This document shows positions 6,975 to 15,117 of a stretch of DNA of 64,000 nucleotides, one piece after another. Source of the stretch: Paenochrobactrum pullorum. GTDB taxonomy: Bacteria > Pseudomonadota > Alphaproteobacteria > Rhizobiales > Rhizobiaceae. How positions within the stretch are numbered: position 1 is the stretch's first letter; every line of letters starts with the position of its first letter. The notes below the pieces were generated by a model, which was not told the origin of the DNA, made no database searches, and worked only from the letters and a program-made list of their open reading frames with translations. The position numbers and the translations under genes are program-made. Location of the stretch: assembly GCF_041929845.1 (NCBI RefSeq), contig NZ_JBHEEH010000003.1, positions 139,739 through 203,738 of the forward strand, given 5' to 3'.

Positions 6975-8009
6975 ATGCAAACGATCACCATGCCTACCAT
7001 TATGCGCGAAAGCGTTTTGCTTGAGCCGGATTGCGTCCGTATACTTGACCGGCGCGTTTTTCCTTTTGAGACAACATTCGTCACCTGCAAGACGGTTGAA
7101 GATGTTGCCGTTGCCATTGAGGAAATGGTGACGCAGAGCGGCGGCCCTTTTTATGCAGCAAGTGCTGGTATGGTATTGGCAGCGCGTGAAGCTGCAAAAT
7201 TGAAGTCAGCTGACGAGCGTCTGGCCGCCATGCAAAAAGACGGGGCGCGCTTGGTTGCGACCCGCGCCACCAACAATCACATTGCCCATGTCATTGCGCA
7301 GCTTTTGAAAGATGCAAAAGCATTGGTGCTGGATGGCGACCGGTTCGTAAGCGCTTTTGAAGCGCGGGTGCAGGAAATTTGGGCGGCCAAACGTCAGACT
7401 GCGCGCAATTTGGGCGAATATGGTGGCCGTGTGATTGAAGATGGTGATGCAGTTTTGACCCATTGCTGGGCAGAATCCACCATTGTTGAAACCGCTGCGG
7501 CAGCGCTGCGGATGGGTAAAAAATTTCAGTTCTATTGCTCTGAAACGCGGCCCTATTTGCAAGGCGCTCGTTTGACCGCGCATAGTCTGGCCGAAATGGG
7601 CATCGAGGTGACTGTCATCACCGATAATATGGGGGCTCATGCGATGAGCCTTGGCAAAATCAGCCGTTTGATGACAGCTGCCGACCGTGTTTCGATGTCC
7701 GGCCATGTCATCAACAAGGTTGGTACTTTGCAACATGCGCTTTCGGCCAATCATTTTGGTCTGCCCTATTTTGCGATGGTGCAGACACCGGATAAATCCG
7801 CCAAAACGGCTGCCGATGTGCCGATGGAAGATCGCGACCCGCAGGAAAGCTTGCATTGCCTAGGTCAGCGCACCGCTTCACCATTGGCCAAAGGCTGGTA
7901 TCCGGCTTTTGACGTGACGCCGCCGCATTTAGTGTCGGGTGTTGTTACCAGTCGCGGTATTTTTTCAGCTTTTGATCTCGCCGATTTTTACAGCGCGGAT
8001 GAGGGATAA
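6975..8009 (+). CDS. MtnA-like (eIF2B-type) sugar-1-phosphate isomerase, divergent
   Basis: Protein of 344 aa from the aldose-1-phosphate isomerase family that converts 5-methylthioribose-1-phosphate to the ribulose-1-phosphate. The two catalytic residues are kept: Cys in VLTHCWAES near residue 168 and Asp in VITDNMGAH near residue 218, with ETRPYLQGARLTA between them and NKVGT near residue 254. Other MtnA landmarks are changed: the N-terminal RGAPAIG loop is replaced by SGGPFYAAS, HCNAG by HCWAE, and the NGDVANKIGT-type segment by SGHVINKVGT. This marks a diverged subgroup with possibly altered substrate range. GGAGGA precedes the ATG by four bases. CoA-transferase genes follow within 5 bp. 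Confidence 0.82.
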   Translation: MQTITMPTIMRESVLLEPDCVRILDRRVFPFETTFVTCKTVEDVAVAIEEMVTQSGGPFYAASAGMVLAAREAAKLKSADERLAAMQKDGARLVATRATNNHIAHVIAQLLKDAKALVLDGDRFVSAFEARVQEIWAAKRQTARNLGEYGGRVIEDGDAVLTHCWAESTIVETAAAALRMGKKFQFYCSETRPYLQGARLTAHSLAEMGIEVTVITDNMGAHAMSLGKISRLMTAADRVSMSGHVINKVGTLQHALSANHFGLPYFAMVQTPDKSAKTAADVPMEDRDPQESLHCLGQRTASPLAKGWYPAFDVTPPHLVSGVVTSRGIFSAFDLADFYSADEG

Positions 8010-8013
8010 AACT

Positions 8014-8832
8014 ATGACAGAGCGTCTCGAACTGTCAGAACTGATTGCGCGTATCCCGTCAGGCACGAAGCTGGCGGTGCCAGTGGATTATGCCGGTGTT
8101 TCGATGGCGGGAACTGCCGAGATCATCCGCCAAAAGATCGGTGGTTTGCATCTTATCTGTGTGCCGACCGGCGGCATGCAGGTGGATATACTGGTAGGTG
8201 CAGGTTTGGTTGCTTGTGTGGAAACCAGTGCGGTCAGCCTTGGTGAAGCAGGCGGTGCGCCCTGTTTCAACCGCGCGGTCAAGCAGGGCTCGATCAGGCT
8301 GGTGGATGCCACATGTCCGGCCATTCATGCCGGATTGATCGCCGCGCAAAAAGGCGTGCCGTTTTTGCCGATCCGTGGCCTTATCGGTTCTGATGTGTTC
8401 AATAATCGCGCTGATTGGAAGTTAATCGACAATCCTTTCGGCGAAGATGATCCGATTGTGCTGATCCCTGCCATTCAGCCGGAATATGCGCTGTTTCATG
8501 CGCCATTGGCTGACAAATTCGGCAATGTCTGGATTGGGCGGCGGCGTGAATTGGCGACGATGGCTTATGCAGCCAAACACACGCTGATTACGGTTGAAAA
8601 AATCACAGACGATAATCTGCTCGATGATGAAGTAATGGCAGCAGGCGTTTTGCCGTCGCTCTATGTGGATGCTATTGCTCATGTGGCCGGTGGTGCCACA
8701 CCTTATGGTGTCTGGGGTGAATATCCTGCCGACAGTGAGGAAATCGCAAAATATGCCAAGGCTGCGCAAACGCAAGAAGGCTTTGCTGAATATCTAGCAA
8801 GTGCGGCTTGGATACAGGAGACATATTCATGA
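8014..8832 (+). CDS. Family I CoA-transferase, subunit A (GctA-like)
   Basis: Subunit of 272 aa with a GctA/3-oxoacid CoA-transferase alpha fold: PVDYAGVSMAG near the N-terminus, PIRGLIGSD near residue 117, PAIQPEYALFHAPLADKFGN near residue 152, then a TVEKITDD segment. It should pair with the product of the next gene to move CoA between carboxylic acids or to hydrolyse a cyclic or linear acyl-CoA. The ATG has GAGGG upstream within the end of the preceding gene. The stop overlaps the next start (ATGA at 8829-8832), giving coupled translation of the two subunits. Confidence 0.8.
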   Translation: MTERLELSELIARIPSGTKLAVPVDYAGVSMAGTAEIIRQKIGGLHLICVPTGGMQVDILVGAGLVACVETSAVSLGEAGGAPCFNRAVKQGSIRLVDATCPAIHAGLIAAQKGVPFLPIRGLIGSDVFNNRADWKLIDNPFGEDDPIVLIPAIQPEYALFHAPLADKFGNVWIGRRRELATMAYAAKHTLITVEKITDDNLLDDEVMAAGVLPSLYVDAIAHVAGGATPYGVWGEYPADSEEIAKYAKAAQTQEGFAEYLASAAWIQETYS

Positions 8833-9575
8833 AACCTGTAACAGATCGTGAGCGCTTGATTGTCACCATTGCCGGATTGCTGCAAGGCGTGCGCCATGTA
8901 GCGGTGGGAGCTTCATCGCCAATTCCGGCGGCAGCATCAATGCTCTTGCGAGCGCGTGAAAAAACCGCCGGTAATGCGCCGGTTCGTATTTCCATCCTTG
9001 GTTCTGTCAAACATAATTTCTTCACCAATGGTAGTGTGGAACTGTTTGATTGTGCAGCACAAGGGCGCATTGATGCGTTTTTCTTAGGCGGTGGACAGAT
9101 CGACGGCCAAGGCAATATCAATCTGGTGGGTGTGGGCGATTATCCGCAGAGCAAAGTGCGCTGGCCAGGTTCCTTCGGCTCCAGCTTTCTTTATTTTCAG
9201 GTGCCGCGCGTTATTTTGTTTCGGGAGGAACATAGTCCGCGCGTGCTGGTAGAGAAAGTGGATTTCATCAGTGCGCCCGGAACATCCGAACCGAATGTCG
9301 AGCGTCATGGCGGGCCGTATGCGCTGTTGACCAGCCGTGCCTTGTTTCATTTTGACAAAGATAAAGCGCGCTTTGTGCTGAAAAGCATTCATCCGGGGCA
9401 GACACTAGATGATATCCGTGACGCGACCGGTTTTACCTTTGATATCGCCGATGATTTGGGCGCAACGCCTGATCCGGATGCTGAGACTTTGAAATTGTTA
9501 CGCGGGGAGGTGCTGGAGGAGCTGGCAGAAACCTATCCGCAATTTGCAGAACTGATGGCGGCTGATCTTCAGTAG
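8829..9575 (+). CDS. Family I CoA-transferase, subunit B-like; catalytic Glu not visible
   Basis: Beta subunit of 248 aa. Recognisable features: VAVGASSPIPAAASMLL near residue 28 and GGGQIDGQGNINL near residue 90, the glycine-rich core of GctB/IpdB proteins. In true CoA-transferases a Glu in an E-S/G/N-G context follows the first strand; here that place reads ISILGSVKHNF with no glutamate. The pair may therefore act as a hydrolase or lyase, as the related IpdAB complex does, rather than as a transferase. Translationally coupled to subunit A; 44 bp separate it from the CaiB-like gene. Confidence 0.76.
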   Translation: MKPVTDRERLIVTIAGLLQGVRHVAVGASSPIPAAASMLLRAREKTAGNAPVRISILGSVKHNFFTNGSVELFDCAAQGRIDAFFLGGGQIDGQGNINLVGVGDYPQSKVRWPGSFGSSFLYFQVPRVILFREEHSPRVLVEKVDFISAPGTSEPNVERHGGPYALLTSRALFHFDKDKARFVLKSIHPGQTLDDIRDATGFTFDIADDLGATPDPDAETLKLLRGEVLEELAETYPQFAELMAADLQ

Positions 9576-9619
9576 CAGTTTCAGTTCGGCGATTTTTTAA
9601 AGAAATGTGAGGGGGCATA

Positions 9620-10843
9620 ATGACCAATTCGGAGAATCAAAGCCAAGGCCAAAGCCAACATGAAAATCCGGTGCAGGGTGCGTTGGCAGGTTTGCGTGTG
9701 ATTGATGTCAGCCGTGTTTTGGGTGCGCCTTACTGCACACAAATTTTGGCCGATCATGGCGCGGAAGTGATTAAAATCGAGCCACCGCAGGGGGATGAAA
9801 CCCGTGGTTGGGGGCCTCCGTTTTTGGGCGATGCAGCCAGTTATTTTTTGGGGCTGAACCGCAACAAAAAAGGCATGTCGGTTGATTTTTCGCAAGAAGC
9901 GGGACGCGAACTGCTTCTGCACATGCTTGAAACCGCCGATGTGTTCGTTGAAAATTTCAAAACCGGCACATTGGAAAAATGGGGCATCGGGCAGGAGATG
10001 TTGACTCAACGCTTCCCGCGTTTGGTGCATTGCCGTGTTTCCGGCTTTGGAGCGGATGGCCCTTATGGCGGACGTCCGGGCTATGATGCGGCCATTCAGG
10101 CGCTCAGCGGTATTATGAGTGTGAATGGCGAGAGTGGCGGCGAACCTTTGCGTGTTGGTCTGCCGGTGGTGGATATGGTGACGGGCTTGAATGCTGCAAT
10201 CGGCGTTTTGCTGGCACTGCAAGAGCGCAACACAAGCGGCAAAGGGCAGTTTGTTGAAGCCGCTCTTTATGATTGCGGCGTTTCATTGCTGCATCCGCAT
10301 CTGCCGAATTTTTATCTCAATGGTAAAGTGGCAAAGCCTTCTGGCAATGCGCATCCCAATATTTCGCCTTACGACACTTATGCCACCAAAACCGGCGCTT
10401 TGTTTTTGGCTGTCGGCAATAATCGCCAATTCGTGAACTTATGCAAAATTTTAAATATTGCGCATGTGGCGGATGACCCACGTTTTGCAAACAATGCCGA
10501 GCGTAATAAAAATCGTGATGCGCTGAAAGTGGAACTGGAAGCAGCACTTGGCTCCCACGAATGCGCGGTGATTGCTGAAACTTTGGTGACATCAGGCGTG
10601 CCATGCGGAGCGGTGCGCAGCATTGATGAAGTGGTCAATGATCCGCACACGCATGCACGCGGTATGATTGTCGATATTGAAGATTATCGCGGCACGGGCA
10701 GTCCGGTGAAACTGTCACGCACACCGGCAAGCTACCGGATGAAACCACCATCATTTGCCGAACATACGGATGAATTGCTGGCGCAAGCAGGGCTGGATAT
10801 TGAGGACTATGCAGCTGTTTTGCCACGCGAAATCATCAGCTGA
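9620..10843 (+). CDS. CaiB/BaiF family (type III) CoA-transferase
   Basis: Protein of 407 aa. Family III signature is complete: GLRVIDVSRVLGAPYCTQ near residue 24, KIEPPQGDETRGWGPP near residue 51, LNRNKKGM, and the catalytic Asp in GRPGYDAAIQALSG near residue 155. It would transfer CoA from a donor acyl-CoA to a carboxylate produced by the pathway, avoiding ATP use. GAGGGG lies before the ATG. The specific acid is unknown; in this cluster the candidates are the acid made from the aldolase aldehyde or the TRAP substrate. Confidence 0.88.
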   Translation: MTNSENQSQGQSQHENPVQGALAGLRVIDVSRVLGAPYCTQILADHGAEVIKIEPPQGDETRGWGPPFLGDAASYFLGLNRNKKGMSVDFSQEAGRELLLHMLETADVFVENFKTGTLEKWGIGQEMLTQRFPRLVHCRVSGFGADGPYGGRPGYDAAIQALSGIMSVNGESGGEPLRVGLPVVDMVTGLNAAIGVLLALQERNTSGKGQFVEAALYDCGVSLLHPHLPNFYLNGKVAKPSGNAHPNISPYDTYATKTGALFLAVGNNRQFVNLCKILNIAHVADDPRFANNAERNKNRDALKVELEAALGSHECAVIAETLVTSGVPCGAVRSIDEVVNDPHTHARGMIVDIEDYRGTGSPVKLSRTPASYRMKPPSFAEHTDELLAQAGLDIEDYAAVLPREIIS

Positions 10844-10900
10844 GGCGTGCCACGAGAGTTTAAGCGCGTTTCAAATACAGACACAAAAGGGAGAGCGAAA

Positions 10901-11560
10901 ATGTCATTTTCGCCGGAGGAGAGAGCACTCAGACAAGAACTGATTGATGCTTGTTGCAATATGAACAAGCTCGGCATCAATCGGGGAACGTCAGGCAATA
11001 TCAGTGTGCGCAATGGCAATGGTTTGCTGATTTCGCCCACCGGTATTCCTTATGATCAGCTAAAACCTGAACATATTGTGCAGCTGGACTGGGAGGGGAA
11101 TTTTGAAGGCGACATTCTGCCCAGCAGCGAATGGCGTTTTCACCGCGACGTTTTACAAGCGCGCGCCGATCTCAATGCTCTGGTTCACACCCATTCCACC
11201 CATGCCTCCGCTTTGTCGGTGATGGGAAAATCCATTCCGGCCATTCATTATATGATTGCAGCAGCTGGCGGCAAAGATATCCGCTGCTCCGGCTATGCCA
11301 CTTTTGGTACGCAAGACTTGGCAGATGAACTTCTTATCGCGATGGAAGACCGCCGTGCCTGCTTGATGGCACATCATGGTGTGCTGGCGGGGCATGTTTC
11401 GATTGCCCGTGCTTTGGCATTGGCAGTGACAGTAGAAGAACTGGCAACGCAATATCTGCTTTGCCTGCCGCTTGGTGAACCGCCGGTTTTAAGCGACGAA
11501 GAGATCACTACTGTTTTGCAAAAATTCCGTAACTACGGACAACAACCACGCAAAATGTGA
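10901..11560 (+). CDS. L-fuculose-phosphate-aldolase-like class II aldolase (DHAP shunt Ald2 role)
   Basis: Zinc-dependent aldolase of 219 aa. It tracks E. coli FucA closely: RGTSGNISVR near residue 27, SPTGIPYDQLKPEHIV, PSSEWRFHRD with the catalytic Glu near residue 73, zinc ligands in VHTHSTHASAL near residues 92-94 and in AHHGVL near residue 156, and IPAIHYMIAAAGG. This argues against MtnB, the dehydratase relative. In DHAP shunts this enzyme splits 5-methylthioribulose-1-phosphate or 5-deoxyribulose-1-phosphate into DHAP and methylthioacetaldehyde or acetaldehyde. The ATG at 10901 follows GGGAG; an upstream GTG has no conserved sequence. Confidence 0.88.
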   Translation: MSFSPEERALRQELIDACCNMNKLGINRGTSGNISVRNGNGLLISPTGIPYDQLKPEHIVQLDWEGNFEGDILPSSEWRFHRDVLQARADLNALVHTHSTHASALSVMGKSIPAIHYMIAAAGGKDIRCSGYATFGTQDLADELLIAMEDRRACLMAHHGVLAGHVSIARALALAVTVEELATQYLLCLPLGEPPVLSDEEITTVLQKFRNYGQQPRKM

Positions 11561-11613
11561 GCCGCGATCAATATACGTCAATATATTTTTCCGCAAAAAT
11601 TTGAGATTGAGCG

Positions 11614-12165
11614 ATGGAAAAAACAGAAAATCTATCATCAATGAGCGAGGCGGGCAGGCCAGTTTCTCCTGCATTGCGTTGCTTGTATAATCTGATTGTC
11701 AAAATCGAGACGATTGTTTGTTACGTCTTTTTTATCCTTGGCACTGTGGCGCTAGTGGTTGATATTTTCGGCCGCGAAGTGCTGGGGCAAGGGGTTTTTG
11801 GTGCTCAGCGCGTGGCCGTTTACTGCATGGCAGTTGCCGGTATCATGGGCTTTTCCTATGTGGTTTCGCATGGCGGCCATTTGCGCCCGACAGTGCTGGA
11901 CAAATTGGTGCCGGAAAAATTCGATGCTTTTACTGCCCGTTTGGCCGATTTTCTGTCCTGTCTTTTGTGCTTCGGCCTTGCTTATGCAAGTTATCTCTTC
12001 ATCTACAGTACCTATTCCATCGGCGAGCGCGACATGACGCTACCCGTCAATATCTGGACTATCCAGAGCGTGCTGATTTTTGCCTTTGGTTTTGCAGCGA
12101 TCAAATTCCTGATGTTTGTTGTGTCTCCGGCTCTGCGTCCACGAGATGGTGGGGGTGATATATGA
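11614..12165 (+). CDS. TRAP transporter small membrane subunit (DctQ type)
   Basis: Membrane protein of 183 aa with four hydrophobic segments (from about residues 26, 65, 105 and 150) and the DctQ-type core GREVLGQGVFGAQRVAVY. It forms the membrane complex with the large subunit, whose start overlaps this stop (ATGA, 12162-12165). The binding protein is encoded separately at 16582, behind two enzyme genes. The substrate is unknown but should be an organic acid or polyol feeding the cluster. Confidence 0.85.
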   Translation: MEKTENLSSMSEAGRPVSPALRCLYNLIVKIETIVCYVFFILGTVALVVDIFGREVLGQGVFGAQRVAVYCMAVAGIMGFSYVVSHGGHLRPTVLDKLVPEKFDAFTARLADFLSCLLCFGLAYASYLFIYSTYSIGERDMTLPVNIWTIQSVLIFAFGFAAIKFLMFVVSPALRPRDGGGDI

Positions 12166-13424
12166 CCGGTTTTCTGATTACAGCGGGCAGTCTCGCACTT
12201 GTAGTGTTGCGTCAGCCGATGGTGCTGGTGCTGGCCTTTGCGGTGATGTGTGTTCACCAGTTTGTGGCGCGCAATTCCTCCGTTGAATTCTTCATTCAGG
12301 ATTTGTGGTTCACCGTCGACCGTGACGTGTTGTTGCCAATTCCGATGTTTATTTTGGCCGGTAATATTATGAGCCGCGGTGTGATTGCACAGCGCCTCAT
12401 CGATATTATGATTGAACTGACCGCCAATATTCGTGGTGGTCTGGCGGTTGCAACCATTCTGGCTTGTGCGGTTTTTGCAGCGATTTCCGGTTCGTCCATC
12501 GTGACGCTCGCAGCTATCGGTTCGATCATGTATCCGGCATTGCTGCGTGAAGGCTATTCCAAATACCTGGCCTTGGGGCTTTTGTGTTCGGGCGGCACAT
12601 TGGGCATTCTCATTCCGCCATCCATTCCGATGATGCTTTATGGCATTATCACCGATACTTCGATTGTAAAATTGTTCATGGGCGGCATCGGACCGGGTCT
12701 GTTGATGACAATTTTCTTCGTGGTTTATTGTGTGATTGTGGCGCCGATCAAAGCACGCGGAAAGTTCTCGTTCCGACGTTTGCTGACGGCCTTGCGTCGT
12801 GGCGGCCCTGCAATTTTCCTGCCAATTTTGTTGCTCGGCGGTATTTATACCGGTTATTTCACCGCAACAGAAGCTGCTGTTGTTTCGCTCGTATACGCAT
12901 TGGCGGTTGAAGGTCTGGTCTATCGTGATCTGACTATGAAAGACTTTTCCGCTATGTTGGGCGAGTCTGTGCGCTTGTTTGGAACCTTGCTCCCGCTACT
13001 GGCGATTGCCGGTAGTTTCAACACCATTCTCGACTATGAAGGCATTCCGAAAATGCTGGTCGAGTGGCTTAGCCAGTGGATTACCAATCCGGTTTCCGCC
13101 GGTATCACCATGAACATCATCTTGCTCATTGCAGGTTGTTTCATGGATGTGGGTTCGGCTATCCTGATCTTGTCGCCATTGTTGCTGCCATTGATGGAAG
13201 CACAAGGTTTTGATCCTGTGCATGTGGGTGTGATCACCACCGTCAACCTTGAAATCGGCTATATCACCCCGCCGGTTGGTATGAACCTTTTCGTGGCGAT
13301 GAGTGTCTTTAAAGAAAGCTTTGCGACCATTGTGCGCGGGGTTTGGCCATTCGTGCTCTTGATGCTGATCCCGCTATTGATCACCACTTTCGTGCCGCAA
13401 ATCGTGTTCATGTTTATCCCTTAA
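12162..13424 (+). CDS. TRAP transporter large permease (DctM type)
   Basis: A 420-aa permease with about twelve membrane segments. DctM landmarks: PIPMFILAGNIMSRGVIAQR near residue 59, the AISGSSIVTLAAIGSIMYP and LCSGGTLGILIPPSIPMMLYG loops (residues ~107-165), and EIGYITPPVGMNLF near residue 364. GGGGGTGAT before the ATG lies inside the end of dctQ. It energises uptake with the sodium gradient together with DctQ and the DctP-like protein at 16582. Confidence 0.92.
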   Translation: MTGFLITAGSLALVVLRQPMVLVLAFAVMCVHQFVARNSSVEFFIQDLWFTVDRDVLLPIPMFILAGNIMSRGVIAQRLIDIMIELTANIRGGLAVATILACAVFAAISGSSIVTLAAIGSIMYPALLREGYSKYLALGLLCSGGTLGILIPPSIPMMLYGIITDTSIVKLFMGGIGPGLLMTIFFVVYCVIVAPIKARGKFSFRRLLTALRRGGPAIFLPILLLGGIYTGYFTATEAAVVSLVYALAVEGLVYRDLTMKDFSAMLGESVRLFGTLLPLLAIAGSFNTILDYEGIPKMLVEWLSQWITNPVSAGITMNIILLIAGCFMDVGSAILILSPLLLPLMEAQGFDPVHVGVITTVNLEIGYITPPVGMNLFVAMSVFKESFATIVRGVWPFVLLMLIPLLITTFVPQIVFMFIP

Positions 13425-13518
13425 TTGGTACGGATTTTAACAATCAGACATGCCGCGAAAATATTGCGGCATGTCATCAAACAAGAAAAATATCTGCCTT
13501 GGTAAGTTAGGACATAAG

Positions 13519-15075
13519 ATGAAAATGAACGGTGCTGACGCCCTTTGCGACACATTGCTTGCGCATGAAATTGATGTCTGTTTTGCCAATCCGGGCACAT
13601 CGGAAATGCATTTTGTGGCAGCTCTCGACCGTAAACCGGAAATGCGCTGTGTTCTCGGCCTGTTTGAAGGCGTGGTGACCGGCGCAGCAGATGGCTATGC
13701 CCGCATGGCCGATAAGCCGGCGGCAACACTGCTTCATTTAGGCTCCGGCCTTGGCAATGGTATTGCGAATTTGCACAATGCGCGGCGTGCTTTTACGCCG
13801 ATGGTCAATATTGTCGGCGATCATGCCACCTATCATTTGCAATATGATGCACCGCTGACAAGCGACATTGAAGGCATTGCCAAACCTGTTTCCGCATGGC
13901 TGCGCACCACCAAATCCGCCGATGATGTGATTAATGATGCAAGTGATGCGATTGAAGCGGCGAGTAGCAAGCCGGGACAAATTGCAACACTTATTCTGCC
14001 AGCCGATACGGCTTGGAATGAAGTGCAAAATACGAAGATCACGCCAAGACAAAAACGTTCCCCCCAGCAAGTGGGCGAAGAAGCCGTGCGTGAAGCAGCA
14101 ACTGCAATTCGCAACGGCAAGCGCACAATGTTGCTGCTTTCGGGCATGGCGCTGCGCGAAGAAGGGTTAGCCATTGCAGGCCGCATTGCTGGAAGTACAG
14201 GTGCGCGCATTCTCGCCCAACAATCCAACGGTCGTATGCAGCGCGGTGCAGGGCGTGTGGCGATTGACCGCGTCAAATATCGAGCCGAAGATGCAACTGC
14301 AGATCTGGCCGATGTTGAGCAGATGATCTTGATCGGTGCGAAAGAACCGGTGGCGTTTTTTGCCTATCCGGGCAAGCCGAGCACATTTTTGAAACCGGAA
14401 GCAACGGTTATTCCATATGCCAGCAATGGGTGTGATCTGATCCATGCGCTGCAATGGCTGGCTGATGAGTTAGGCATTCCGGTAAATGCACCGGTGACGC
14501 TCAACAAACGTGAAACCGCAATCTTGCCGACCGGCCATTTGAACTCCAACAAAATCGCCACCGTGATTGGGGCGTTGATGCCGGAAAATGCCATTGTGGT
14601 GGATGAATCCATTAGTTCTGGGCGTGATTTTTTCAATTTCACCCATTCATCTGCGGCGCATGATTTTCTGCAATTGACCGGTGGAGCGATTGGTATCGGC
14701 CTGCCATTGGCAACCGGTGCGGCGATTGCCTGCCCAGATCGTAAAGTGGTGGCTTTGCAGGCTGATGGCAGCGGTATGTATACGCTACAAGCACTGTGGT
14801 CGCATGCGCGTGAAGAGCTGGATATTGTCACCGTTATTTTTGCCAATCAGCGTTATGCGATCTTGCATCATGAATTGAAAAATGTCGGAGCAGGGGTTGC
14901 CGGACGCAATGCCACCCATATGCTGGATTTGGTCAACCCGACACTGGATTGGGTGAGCCTTGGCAAAGGCATGGGAGTGGAAGGTGCACGTGCGACCACA
15001 GCTGAAGAATTTGCCGATCTGTTTTCTTATGCTTGCTCGCGCAAAGGCCCGTTCTTGATCGAAGCCTTTATCTGA
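13519..15075 (+). CDS. Thiamine-diphosphate-dependent enzyme (acetolactate-synthase/benzoylformate-decarboxylase fold)
   Basis: Protein of 518 aa. The ThDP-activating Glu lies in LFEGVVTGAADGYARM near residue 50, and the metal/ThDP motif is ADGSGMYTLQALWSHAREEL ending in the Asn of IFANQRYAI (residues ~417-450). Start at 13519 is supported by AGGA six bases upstream; an upstream ATG in the gap has no conserved sequence. No regulatory subunit is encoded nearby, so it is not a branched-chain synthase holoenzyme. Decarboxylation or carboligation of a 2-oxo acid is expected. Next to an aldehyde dehydrogenase, a 2-oxo acid to aldehyde to acid sequence is possible. Confidence 0.82.
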   Translation: MKMNGADALCDTLLAHEIDVCFANPGTSEMHFVAALDRKPEMRCVLGLFEGVVTGAADGYARMADKPAATLLHLGSGLGNGIANLHNARRAFTPMVNIVGDHATYHLQYDAPLTSDIEGIAKPVSAWLRTTKSADDVINDASDAIEAASSKPGQIATLILPADTAWNEVQNTKITPRQKRSPQQVGEEAVREAATAIRNGKRTMLLLSGMALREEGLAIAGRIAGSTGARILAQQSNGRMQRGAGRVAIDRVKYRAEDATADLADVEQMILIGAKEPVAFFAYPGKPSTFLKPEATVIPYASNGCDLIHALQWLADELGIPVNAPVTLNKRETAILPTGHLNSNKIATVIGALMPENAIVVDESISSGRDFFNFTHSSAAHDFLQLTGGAIGIGLPLATGAAIACPDRKVVALQADGSGMYTLQALWSHAREELDIVTVIFANQRYAILHHELKNVGAGVAGRNATHMLDLVNPTLDWVSLGKGMGVEGARATTAEEFADLFSYACSRKGPFLIEAFI

Positions 15076-15117
15076 TTTTTTGCATGGAAATGCTCTTGAA
15101 ATTGAGTGGAGATGAAA

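Noticed and set aside
10901..11560. MtnB (methylthioribulose-1-phosphate dehydratase)
   Set aside because: Sequence follows FucA through PSSEWRFH and IPAIHYMIAAAGG, and mtnC/mtnD are absent.
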